The position numbers and the translations under genes are program-made. Under the pieces are notes generated by a model. It was not told where the DNA came from. It was given only the letters and a program-made list of their open reading frames with translations, and did not search any database. DNA of 21,199 bases from a virus: positions 1-21,199 of IMG/VR virus record IMGVR_UViG_3300027973_001265; one strand, given 5' to 3'. Shown here in pieces: positions 6,763 to 13,605 of the stretch. Within the stretch, counting starts at the first letter, position 1, and the number at the start of each line of letters is the position of its first letter.

Positions 6763-8183
6763 TAATACTCGGTATTAATGAAACCAGTCATGACGCATCT
6801 GTGTCTTTAATTAAAGACGGAGAGATACTTTTTGCAGGGCATGCTGAAAGATATAGCAAACAAAAAAATGACTGGTACGTGAATGATAATTTAATAAAAG
6901 ATGCTTTACAGTACGGCAGACCAGATCACATTGCTTACTACGAAAAGCCCCTCCTAAAGGCCTCCAGACTGGCTTTAAAGGGTGGTTCTGGAGACTGGAA
7001 GCCAAGATTTGAACTTCCTGGAATTCCAAGAAAATCCTTCAGTCATCATTATTCACATGCAGCAGCAGGATACTACACAAGTTCTTTTAATGATGCAGTT
7101 ATCGTAGTGCTTGATGCGATTGGTGAATACAACACATCTACAATTTGGCTTGGCGAAGGCGATAAGATTAAGTTAAAGTATAAGCAAAATTATCCTATTA
7201 GTTTTGGATTGTTTTACTCAGCATTTACTCAGTTGATTGGTCTTATGCCTAACCAAGAAGAATATATTATGATGGGTATGGCTGCTTATGGAGACTGGAC
7301 AAAGTATTACAAAAAGGTAGATGAATATTTTCCACAGTACGATCAACAAAAATATAACTTTCATAAGGGAATTACTGACTGGGGATGGATTAGTTCAGAG
7401 CAAGATAAATTTGATATAGCAGCAGCAGTTCAAATGGTATATGAGCAAAGGCTTAACGATTTTATGCGTATGGCAAAGGCAATGACTGGGAAAAATAATT
7501 TAGTCTTTATGGGTGGATGTGCCCTTAACTCATCAGCAAATACTTTGTTGTGGAAAATATTTAAAGACATTTGGATCATGCCAAACCCAGGAGATGCTGG
7601 TAGTTCTTTGGGCGCAGCAGCAGCGTTATATGGAAAGCATGTTGACTGGAAAAGCCCGTACCTTGGGTACGATCTTGAAGGAAAATACCCTATTCAGAAA
7701 ATTGTTGACGGTATACTAAAAGATGGAATCGTAGCAGTAGCAACTGGTAAAGCAGAATATGGTCCAAGAGCACTTGGAAACAGAAGTATATTGGCCGATC
7801 CAAGAGACCCACTCATTAAAGATAAGGTTAATCTAATTAAACAGAGAGAAATGTTTAGACCATTTGCTCCAGTAGTTATGGCAGAGCATGCACATAAATG
7901 GTTTGATATGGACTTTGAAAGCCCTTATATGCAGTATACAGTTAAGTGCTTGCAGCCTGACAAGATCCCATCTGTAGTTCATGCAGACGGTACATCAAGA
8001 GTTCAAACAGTTACAAGAGAGCAGCATTCAGGCTTATACAGGGTTTTAAATAAGTTTTATCTTCAAACTGGTGTACCAATATTATTAAACACTAGCCTTA
8101 ACATAAAGGGACAGCCACTGTTGAATGACGAGGATGACATTATTAAATGGGAAAAAGAGTATAACTTCACAATATGCAGGTAA
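6759..8183 (+). CDS. NodU/CmcH-type O-carbamoyltransferase
   Basis: The 474-residue protein has both domains of the NodU family. The N-terminal Kae1-like part shows MIILGINETSHDAS (His11), FSHHYSHAAAG (His96-His100) and VVLDAIGE (Asp119). The C-terminal part shows AEYGPRALGNRSILADPR near residues 332-349 and the PFAPVVMAEH block. These enzymes activate carbamoyl phosphate with ATP to carbamoyl-adenylate and transfer it to a hydroxyl. The last stretch is slightly short, ending FTICR, as far as I recall also in other phage members. Oxygenases upstream could make the hydroxyl acceptor. Some viral homologues are reported to carbamoylate hydroxymethylated DNA bases. Confidence 0.92.
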   Translation: MIILGINETSHDASVSLIKDGEILFAGHAERYSKQKNDWYVNDNLIKDALQYGRPDHIAYYEKPLLKASRLALKGGSGDWKPRFELPGIPRKSFSHHYSHAAAGYYTSSFNDAVIVVLDAIGEYNTSTIWLGEGDKIKLKYKQNYPISFGLFYSAFTQLIGLMPNQEEYIMMGMAAYGDWTKYYKKVDEYFPQYDQQKYNFHKGITDWGWISSEQDKFDIAAAVQMVYEQRLNDFMRMAKAMTGKNNLVFMGGCALNSSANTLLWKIFKDIWIMPNPGDAGSSLGAAAALYGKHVDWKSPYLGYDLEGKYPIQKIVDGILKDGIVAVATGKAEYGPRALGNRSILADPRDPLIKDKVNLIKQREMFRPFAPVVMAEHAHKWFDMDFESPYMQYTVKCLQPDKIPSVVHADGTSRVQTVTREQHSGLYRVLNKFYLQTGVPILLNTSLNIKGQPLLNDEDDIIKWEKEYNFTICR

Positions 8184-8194
8184 ACTGGTATAAT
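8166..8194 (+). promoter_or_regulatory. Extended -10 promoter for endolysin
   Basis: TTCACA (8166-8171) and TATAAT (8189-8194) are 17 bases apart, and TGG directly precedes the -10 as an extended element. The promoter lies over the last codons of the carbamoyltransferase. The mRNA would start near 8201, with AGGAGG (8209-8214) then seven bases before the ATG. Confidence 0.75.
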
Positions 8195-8220
8195 ATAATC
8201 AAACCTATAGGAGGAACATA

Positions 8221-8829
8221 ATGGCAGTAAAAGGAAGTCTAGAAGCAATCATTGAGGTTGCAAAGAAAGAAGTGGGCACAATTGAAGGCCCAAAAGATAA
8301 CGAAACAAAGTACGGTGCATGGATTAAGGTTAACTTTCAACCATGGTGCCAGTCATTTGTTTCATGGTGTGCATTTACAGCGGGTGTTAAATCATTTCCA
8401 AAGTCTGCATCAACAGTAGCAGCATCAGATCAATTTAAGAAAGAAAAGCGTTGGTCAGATGCTCGTAATGATGATCCACAAGCAGGAGACTGGATCTATT
8501 TTGATTTCCCAGAAGATGGAGTAAATCGAATTTCACATGTTGGTCTTTGCATTAAGAACAATGGCGATGGAACTATTCAGGTTATTGAAGGAAACACTTC
8601 AGGAACTGCAAAGGGAGATCAACGTAACGGAGGAATGTGCGTAGAGAAGACTCGTGGTTATGTAAAGAATAACAAAAAGAAGTTGGTCAATGCCGTTGTT
8701 GGTTGGGGTCGTCCAGTTTATGCGGGAGAAGAGAATGCTCCACTATTGAATAAGGTAGCAACTACAGTTGCAACATCTGCTGCACCAAAGGCAGTAGTAA
8801 AGAAGCCAGTAGTTAAGAAGGCCAAGTAA
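8221..8829 (+). CDS. CHAP-domain endolysin (peptidoglycan amidase/endopeptidase)
   Basis: The 202-residue protein has a CHAP domain over roughly residues 10-168: Cys43 in PWCQSFVSW, His106 in RISHVGL and the Glu123-Gly-Asn125 (EGNT) element, which form the catalytic group. CHAP enzymes cut peptidoglycan stem or cross-bridge peptides and act as phage endolysins or virion lysins. A lysine, alanine and proline-rich tail follows (AAPKAVVKKPVVKKAK), probably for cell-wall binding. No signal peptide is present, so release would need a holin. It has a strong promoter and AGGAGG, and is followed directly by a DUF2061 membrane gene. Confidence 0.88.
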   Translation: MAVKGSLEAIIEVAKKEVGTIEGPKDNETKYGAWIKVNFQPWCQSFVSWCAFTAGVKSFPKSASTVAASDQFKKEKRWSDARNDDPQAGDWIYFDFPEDGVNRISHVGLCIKNNGDGTIQVIEGNTSGTAKGDQRNGGMCVEKTRGYVKNNKKKLVNAVVGWGRPVYAGEENAPLLNKVATTVATSAAPKAVVKKPVVKKAK

Positions 8830-9030
8830 ATGGAATCAACAAAGAGAACGCTATTGAAGACAGTAAGTTGGGAAACTTTTCATCTAGTTGGTGTTGCTGG
8901 AGTAATTTATCTTTTCACTGGTGAATGGGAGTACGCAAGTCTTGGTGCCCTAATTTACATTGGATGGGAAGCACTTGGATATTTCCTACATGAAAGAGTG
9001 TGGGCTAAATTTGGAAAGGGGATTAAATAA
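8830..9030 (+). CDS. DUF2061-family membrane protein
   Basis: The 66-residue protein has a DUF2061 layout: RTLLKTVSWETFH near the start, two hydrophobic segments (residues 18-29 and 36-51), and the HERVWAKFG ending typical of the family. It starts immediately after the endolysin stop, so it may be a lysis partner (holin-like or antiholin), although the family function is unknown. A second member lies at 12228. The stop overlaps the next ATG by one base. Confidence 0.8.
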   Translation: MESTKRTLLKTVSWETFHLVGVAGVIYLFTGEWEYASLGALIYIGWEALGYFLHERVWAKFGKGIK

Positions 9031-9134
9031 TGCGTATTAAAATTATTAGATTTGTTGTTAAAGCGCTTGGTTATGAGTGGGGTGGAGACGCACTCAAAGC
9101 ACCAGTTTGGACAGTAAAGGCTAAGAAGAAGTAA
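9030..9134 (+). CDS. Micro-protein of 34 residues
   Basis: An ATG overlaps the preceding TAA by one base (TAATG), with AAAGGGGA (9015-9022) seven bases upstream. The product is 34 residues: an amphipathic basic N-terminus (RIKIIRFVVKALGYEWGG) and a tail ending VKAKKK. No family is recognised. Coupled translation and a clear ribosome site support it as real. Confidence 0.65.
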   Translation: MRIKIIRFVVKALGYEWGGDALKAPVWTVKAKKK

Positions 9135-9136
9135 AA

Positions 9137-9322
9137 ATGGCACTGTATGAATATGATTGCATGAGATGTGCACAAAGATATGTTAAGGATCGCTCTATTA
9201 AAGAGGACGATCCTGGATATGAGTGTGAAATCTGTAACACTTCTTTGGTTCGTGTATATTCAAATGTGGGTTCAGTTTTTAACGGCAGTGGATTTTATTC
9301 CACAGATAATAGGAAAAAATGA
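9137..9322 (+). CDS. FmdB-family zinc ribbon
   Basis: The 61-residue protein matches the FmdB/CxxC regulatory family: YEYDCMRC near the start (Cys8, Cys11), ECEICN (Cys30, Cys33) and the typical GSGFYSTDNR ending. The four Cys should bind one zinc. It is the length of a minimal FmdB protein and may regulate transcription, though the family role is poorly defined. ATGA overlap with the next gene indicates coupling. Confidence 0.85.
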   Translation: MALYEYDCMRCAQRYVKDRSIKEDDPGYECEICNTSLVRVYSNVGSVFNGSGFYSTDNRKK

Positions 9323-9930
9323 TAACAAGAATTCCAGAAGGACAGATATGTCAAGCCTTTGATCCAATGATGTTTTTACCTGAAAAAACATTAAACATAA
9401 TTGGTGCAGAACAAAATGCAAACCCATCTTGCCTGGCTCCTGCATTTGTATATATTGAGGGCAGCCACGGTAACAAATACCTATGTGATTATCATTATTT
9501 TTATGAGACTAACATGACAAGATCTCGTGGAAACCCTAGTGTTGGTCTTCATTGGGAGTCTATTCAAAAGTTTATAATCGACGAAAGAGAAAGAGTTAAA
9601 GAAACTTTTGCAAAAGATGTAACAAGCACAATGACTTTAGGACACAAGTGCTCAGTATTCAGTACTCATAGACCAAGTTTGATATGCATTGCCGATGCAC
9701 TTGTTCATGTAATGCCTACAGAAAAGATTCCTGGTAAAATAAACTTTACCTATACAAAGACTTTTAATCCAGAAGTTGGTGTATTTTATTGTAATTTTCA
9801 TTTTAGAAAAAATTATTATAGATACTACAGCAACGGGATAAACTATGAAGATATTCACGAAATACTGGACGAAAGATATAGAATGAATACTACTATTGCA
9901 CAAGAATCACTAGATTTAACATGCGTCTAG
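9319..9930 (+). CDS. Protein with two degenerate DUF7455-like zinc-binding repeats
   Basis: The 203-residue protein appears to hold two copies of one unit. Copy 1 (residues 38-98) has PSCLAPAFVYI, KYLCDYHYFYE, then an IIDERERVKE helix. Copy 2 (residues 121-194) has LICIADALVHV, VFYCNFHFRKN, then EILDERYRM. The next gene carries the same order (CDVCNAEALVQV, LLFCGHHYNK, VVDEREKIVG) with the full CxxC. Here each first pair has only one Cys, so zinc binding may be altered. I infer a duplicated and degraded form of that fold. It overlaps the FmdB gene. Confidence 0.65.
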   Translation: MITRIPEGQICQAFDPMMFLPEKTLNIIGAEQNANPSCLAPAFVYIEGSHGNKYLCDYHYFYETNMTRSRGNPSVGLHWESIQKFIIDERERVKETFAKDVTSTMTLGHKCSVFSTHRPSLICIADALVHVMPTEKIPGKINFTYTKTFNPEVGVFYCNFHFRKNYYRYYSNGINYEDIHEILDERYRMNTTIAQESLDLTCV

Positions 9931-9959
9931 TTGACACATTTTGTGCATTGGTGTATAAT
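9931..9959 (+). promoter_or_regulatory. Consensus sigma-70 promoter
   Basis: TTGACA (9931-9936) and TATAAT (9954-9959) are exactly 17 bases apart: a perfect consensus. The -35 directly follows the TAG of the preceding gene. The mRNA would start near 9966 and carry a leader of about 57 bases, with AGGAG at 10012-10016. Confidence 0.85.
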
Positions 9960-10022
9960 TAAGTATAGGACAATCCAACAAACAGTAGCCATAAAGATGG
10001 TACAGGAATATAGGAGTATAAT

Positions 10023-10250
10023 GTGTTTACGATGATTAAGGATGAAGTAAAGCAAGACTGGTCCCTTTCTCCTTTAGATAGGTGCGATGTATGTAATGCA
10101 GAGGCACTGGTTCAGGTTAAAGGAATAAGTGGAGAACTATTGTTCTGTGGTCATCACTATAACAAAATTATGTCTACTCCAACAGGATATAACAATATGA
10201 TGTCCTTCATGATTAGTGTTGTTGATGAACGAGAAAAAATAGTTGGCTAG
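10023..10250 (+). CDS. DUF7455-type small zinc-ribbon protein
   Basis: The 75-residue protein shows LDRCDVCNAEALVQVKG (Cys21, Cys24), then GELLFCGHHYNK (Cys42, His44, His45), and a C-terminal VVDEREKI helix. This matches the actinobacterial DUF7455 layout. GTG at 10023 is preferred because AGGAG lies six bases upstream; an in-frame ATG follows at 10032. It is the best preserved of three similar units in the window and heads the sulfotransferase operon. Its function is unknown. Confidence 0.75.
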   Translation: MFTMIKDEVKQDWSLSPLDRCDVCNAEALVQVKGISGELLFCGHHYNKIMSTPTGYNNMMSFMISVVDEREKIVG

Positions 10251-10256
10251 TCCAAA

Positions 10257-10841
10257 ATGATAATTGACGGTGTAGACTATTCTGGAGTTTTGTTTGTACA
10301 CATACCAAAAACTGCTGGAACGTCTATATCTAATTTACTTAATCAAAACAATTTAGATAATTGGAATAGAGAGTGGCCTAGACACCATGATCCATATTAT
10401 TATTTAAAGCATGCAAACAATATTGATAGTTCTATTTTTTCTTTTTCTGTTGTAAGAAATCCATACACAAGGACTTATAGTTGTTTTAAAGAGTTTAATA
10501 GAACAAACAAAACAGAAATATCTTTTTCAAAGTATTTGGACAATATTTTAAATAAGGTTATATCTACGGTGACACCTCTTTTACATTTAGAACAGTCTTT
10601 TTATATTTCTAAAGATGAAGATATACAAGTAAACAAGGTTTATAATTTTGAAAACTTGAATGAACTAGAAAAAGATTTTGGGTGGATCCTTAAAAATAAT
10701 AATGTAGGTAACTATAAAAAAGATTCATACATAAAAGACTACAGTAACGAAGCAATAGAAATAACAAAAGAAATTTACAGTAAAGACTTTTCTTTGTTTA
10801 ATTATTCTACAGATTTTAATAAAACTTTGGAGAAGAAATGA
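10257..10841 (+). CDS. PAPS-dependent sulfotransferase
   Basis: The 194-residue protein has the 5'-phosphosulfate loop LFVHIPKTAGTSIS (residues 12-25) and the 3'-phosphate site FSVVRNPYTRTYSCF (residues 63-77), the two PAPS-binding signatures of the Sulfotransfer_2 family. A YSKDFSLFNY ending is also family-like. It would move sulfate from PAPS to a hydroxyl on a glycan or small molecule. It overlaps the hydroxylase gene (ATGA), and an APS kinase-like gene that could make PAPS follows that. Confidence 0.85.
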   Translation: MIIDGVDYSGVLFVHIPKTAGTSISNLLNQNNLDNWNREWPRHHDPYYYLKHANNIDSSIFSFSVVRNPYTRTYSCFKEFNRTNKTEISFSKYLDNILNKVISTVTPLLHLEQSFYISKDEDIQVNKVYNFENLNELEKDFGWILKNNNVGNYKKDSYIKDYSNEAIEITKEIYSKDFSLFNYSTDFNKTLEKK

Positions 10842-11401
10842 AAAAAATTTTAGAAGATTTTAATTTTAAAAAGCATAGTTCTTATAGTGTTGAAAAAATT
10901 AAAGAACACATCGATGGATTTTCTGATGAATGGTTTATTAATACACAGAGACAAGAAAATGCTATTGTGCATAAAGATACAAACTCATATTTTGTCTACA
11001 CCTCAGACCTTACTTGGAAAGAAGTAGATGACTTTGCTACTCACACAACATCACAAGATACTGTATTGCTTGAACTACTTGAGCCAATAATTCTAGATCT
11101 TGAAAAAATACATAAAGGAACCAGGGGCATGGTTCTTTTAATTAAATTAAAAGCAGGTCAAGACATTGCCCCACATAAAGATTCAGGAGACTATCTAATG
11201 CTTTCAAGAAGAAATCATATACCAATAGTTACTTCTGATGATGTTTTTTTTAATGTAGATACTGAAAAGGTTAAAATGAGGTCTGGAGAATGTTGGGAAA
11301 TCAATAACTCAAAAGTTCATTTTGTAAACAACGGTAGTACAATAGACAGGGTTCACCTAGTAATTGACATAATGCCATATAAGGAGATAGAAAAAAAATG
11401 A
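10838..11401 (+). CDS. Aspartyl/asparaginyl beta-hydroxylase-like oxygenase
   Basis: The 187-residue protein matches the Asp/Asn beta-hydroxylase fold (PF05118 type). LLIKLKAGQDIAPHKDSG carries His113 and Asp115, RRNHIPI follows, then SKVHFVNNG with His161 and RVHLVIDI with Arg171. It would use Fe(II) and 2-oxoglutarate and is the fourth oxygenase of the window. It sits between the sulfotransferase and the APS kinase fusion, with overlaps on both sides, so it may create the hydroxyl that is then sulfated. That coupling is inference. Confidence 0.85.
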   Translation: MKKILEDFNFKKHSSYSVEKIKEHIDGFSDEWFINTQRQENAIVHKDTNSYFVYTSDLTWKEVDDFATHTTSQDTVLLELLEPIILDLEKIHKGTRGMVLLIKLKAGQDIAPHKDSGDYLMLSRRNHIPIVTSDDVFFNVDTEKVKMRSGECWEINNSKVHFVNNGSTIDRVHLVIDIMPYKEIEKK

Positions 11402-12159
11402 TTATACAAATTATCGGTCTTCCAGGTTCTGGAAAAACAGAACTTGCGAAAGCACTAAAAGAAAGAATTAATGCCATTCATCTTAATGCAGATGAGATTA
11501 GAGCAACAGTCAATTCTGACTTAGGATTTACCCCTGAAGATAGAATTGAGCAGGCTCGTCGTATGGGCGAGATGGCAAGACTGATTGCCAAGCAGGGTAT
11601 TGCTCCAGTAATTGTAGATTTTGTATGTCCAACAGATTTAACTCGTGCAGCATTTGAAAAGCCAGACATTTTGGTATTCATGAACACGATTGAAGAAGGA
11701 AGATTTGAAGACACCAACAAGATGTTTGAAATGCCAACAAACTATGACATTGCTTTTATAAGCCATGAATGGGACGCAAATGAAAAGGCATCGGTAATCA
11801 TTAATCAGTTTAACTTACATGACTGGTCTGCACCCACAACCCTTATGCTGGGTAGGTACCAGCCCTGGCACGAAGGCCACCACGCCCTTTATGAAGAGGC
11901 AGGCAAGAGAACAGATCAGGTACTTCTTGGAGTTCGTAATACATACAATACAAGTGAGAAAGATCCTCTTAAATTTGATCAAGTAAAAGAATATATTGCT
12001 AAAGATGAATTTATGGATGGAGCATTGGTATTGAGACTTCCTAACATTACTAACATAGTATATGGTCGTGATGTAGGATACAAAATTGAGCAAGTGAAAT
12101 TGGGTGATGAAATTGAATCTATTAGCGCTACTCAAAAACGTAAAGAACTGGGTATATGA
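11398..12159 (+). CDS. APS kinase-like / nucleotidyltransferase fusion
   Basis: The 253-residue protein has two domains. Residues 1-135 are APS kinase-like: P-loop GLPGSGKT (7-14), NADEIRATVNSDLGF (30-44) and an EDRIEQARRMGE helix, then VDFVCPT and FEDTNKMFEMP. Residues 146-253 form a cytidylyltransferase-like fold with the HxGH motif in GRYQPWHEGH (His158, His161) and ISATQKR near 242-248. The kinase part could make PAPS for the nearby sulfotransferase. The second part may adenylylate or cytidylylate a different substrate; it is too small to be a classical ATP sulfurylase. Overlaps link it to its neighbours. Confidence 0.8.
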   Translation: MIIQIIGLPGSGKTELAKALKERINAIHLNADEIRATVNSDLGFTPEDRIEQARRMGEMARLIAKQGIAPVIVDFVCPTDLTRAAFEKPDILVFMNTIEEGRFEDTNKMFEMPTNYDIAFISHEWDANEKASVIINQFNLHDWSAPTTLMLGRYQPWHEGHHALYEEAGKRTDQVLLGVRNTYNTSEKDPLKFDQVKEYIAKDEFMDGALVLRLPNITNIVYGRDVGYKIEQVKLGDEIESISATQKRKELGI

Positions 12160-12241
12160 GGCTGGAAATGCCCTGGCAGATAATGAAATAAAGATGTATG
12201 AGAACTGGTTTAAAAAGGGAAAAGATAATGAACGTAACTAA
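12107..12241 (+). CDS. Overlapping micro-protein of 44 residues
   Basis: An ATG at 12107 opens a +1 frame inside the end of the APS kinase fusion and runs past its stop, covering the otherwise empty stretch 12160-12227, and ends inside the start of the DUF2061 gene. The product has a hydrophobic start (MKLNLLALLKNVKNW) and a charged helix (EIKMYENWFKKGKDNERN). No strong ribosome site is seen; a GTG lies just upstream. It is predicted from gene packing and a protein-like composition, not from homology. Confidence 0.45.
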   Translation: MKLNLLALLKNVKNWVYEAGNALADNEIKMYENWFKKGKDNERN

Positions 12242-12431
12242 ACAAAGATCAGCACTAAAAGCAATCACTTGGCGTATCATTGGAACGGCAGACACATTTG
12301 TCATATCTTGGGCAATAACCAAAGAGCCAGTTACCGCAGGGGCAATAGCAAGTTTTGAGGTATTTACAAAGACAGTCCTTTATTACTTCCATGAGCGTGG
12401 TTGGAATAAAATTAAATGGGGGAGAAAATAA
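12228..12431 (+). CDS. DUF2061-family membrane protein
   Basis: With the ATG at 12228 (AAGGGA upstream) the protein has 67 residues and the full DUF2061 pattern: SALKAITWRIIGTADTF, a hydrophobic VISWAITKEP segment, then FEVFTKTVLYYFHERGWNK. An in-frame upstream ATG at 12198 would add ten residues, but it has a poorer ribosome site and overlaps the preceding frame. It is the second copy of this family in the window. The stop overlaps the nuclease ATG by one base. Confidence 0.82.
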   Translation: MNVTKQRSALKAITWRIIGTADTFVISWAITKEPVTAGAIASFEVFTKTVLYYFHERGWNKIKWGRK

Positions 12432-12838
12432 TGTATGAATACTATGTAAGAAAAGTAGAGAATGTTGTAGATGGAGATACCATTGACGTTCTAATTGATT
12501 TAGGGTTTGATATCTTGTTTGCATCTCGTGTAAGACTGGCTGGTATTGATACCCCTGAGTCTCGCACAAAGGATATTGCTGAGAAGACTCTTGGTTTAGA
12601 AGCCAAAGAGTATCTAAAGAAATCACTAAAGGATGCCAAGTCTGTTGTTATTAAGACTGAAAAAATGGACTCATCTGAAAAGTATGGTCGCATTTTAGGC
12701 TGGGTATATGTAGACGGCAACACAGTATCTCTTAATGATATGATGATCAATGACGGCTATGCTTGGGGATATCTTGGAGACACCAAGGTTAAAGACTTTG
12801 CATTGCTTGCAAAGGTTAGAAAGAAGTCTGGCAAATGA
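12431..12838 (+). CDS. Staphylococcal nuclease-like thermonuclease
   Basis: The 135-residue protein is an SNase/TNase fold: VVDGDTIDV (Asp14, Asp16), SRVRLAGIDTPES with Arg35, Asp40 and Glu43, and EKYGRILGWVY with Arg87. These match the catalytic Arg35, Glu43 and Arg87 of the S. aureus enzyme, including numbering. It has no signal peptide, so it would act in the cytoplasm on host or phage DNA or RNA. The start at 12431 is preferred (GGGGAG six bases upstream) over an ATG at 12416. It overlaps its downstream neighbour (ATGA). Confidence 0.88.
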   Translation: MYEYYVRKVENVVDGDTIDVLIDLGFDILFASRVRLAGIDTPESRTKDIAEKTLGLEAKEYLKKSLKDAKSVVIKTEKMDSSEKYGRILGWVYVDGNTVSLNDMMINDGYAWGYLGDTKVKDFALLAKVRKKSGK

Positions 12839-13167
12839 ATGATGAGTTTGACGAGATAGACAGGCTAATCCTTGATGGTGGATTAGAGTTTGCAGGTAAA
12901 GACTTTGAAACTGGTGAAGCATTGTACAAGCCTACTGATAGGCTAAAAGATATTGATGCTAAACTAAGTGAGGACCTGTCTGTTTATTTTTCAGAAGTAA
13001 CTCTTAGACTTTGGGAAAAAGGATTTTTGGATATGGATATAACTCAAAAAGATCCTTTAGTAAGGTTGGCCCCAAAATCTTTTGATATTCGGTCAATAAA
13101 GTCCTTAGAAAAAAATGAAAGAGTTGTTGTTGAAGAAATAATTAAGGCCCTTTCCGCTAAAAACTGA
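12835..13167 (+). CDS. Hypothetical protein, acidic
   Basis: The 110-residue acidic protein has no recognised family. It contains predicted helices in its N- and C-terminal thirds (SEDLSVYFSEVTLRLWEKG and ERVVVEEIIKALSAKN). Its ATG overlaps the nuclease stop (ATGA), so it may be an accessory to the nuclease. Its TGA forms the TGn element of the next promoter. Confidence 0.65.
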   Translation: MNDEFDEIDRLILDGGLEFAGKDFETGEALYKPTDRLKDIDAKLSEDLSVYFSEVTLRLWEKGFLDMDITQKDPLVRLAPKSFDIRSIKSLEKNERVVVEEIIKALSAKN

Positions 13168-13173
13168 TATACT
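13165..13173 (+). promoter_or_regulatory. Extended -10 promoter using the stop codon
   Basis: TGA-TATACT (13165-13173) reads as an extended -10, where TGA is also the stop of the preceding gene. No clear -35 is seen. The bases TACTAGTA form a palindrome across the box. AGGAG at 13182-13186 and ATG at 13192 follow. Confidence 0.5.
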
Positions 13174-13191
13174 AGTAACATAGGAGCCTTA

Positions 13192-13605
13192 ATGAACAAC
13201 TTGTATGGTGCTATTGGGATAACAGGAATCTTCCTGTTAATTTTTTATATCTATATTCTTAGAAGTAAGGTAAGAAAAATAAGGCCTGAAATAATAAGCC
13301 AGTCTATGCTTCAGCATAGATATAGTAATAGGAAAAAGAAAGCAAGGAGATTAAAAACAGACTCTCAGTCCAAGGCGCACCACGATAAAAGTAACATTAA
13401 AGTTATTATTTTTGACAATGATGCATACTGGATTAAAGATAATATATTTTACAAGGCACCCCTTGTAGATCAACTTATTGACAAGGAATCTGCAGAGCAA
13501 GTTGACACGATACACATGGATAAGGTACAATTAGATAAGATGCTGTTTATAATGGACAAACTAAGAGAAGGGATTGACGATGATAGTAGGGGTTCAAGGG
13601 ACTAG
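13192..13605 (+). CDS. Hypothetical protein with N-terminal membrane anchor
   Basis: The 137-residue protein has one hydrophobic segment (residues 7-24), then a highly basic stretch (NRKKKARRLK) and a soluble domain with VIIFDNDAYWIKDNIFYKA near residues 70-88. DKVQLDKMLFIMDKLREG forms a C-terminal helix. The topology suggests a type II membrane anchor with a cytoplasmic domain. No family is recognised. It overlaps the next gene. Confidence 0.65.
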   Translation: MNNLYGAIGITGIFLLIFYIYILRSKVRKIRPEIISQSMLQHRYSNRKKKARRLKTDSQSKAHHDKSNIKVIIFDNDAYWIKDNIFYKAPLVDQLIDKESAEQVDTIHMDKVQLDKMLFIMDKLREGIDDDSRGSRD

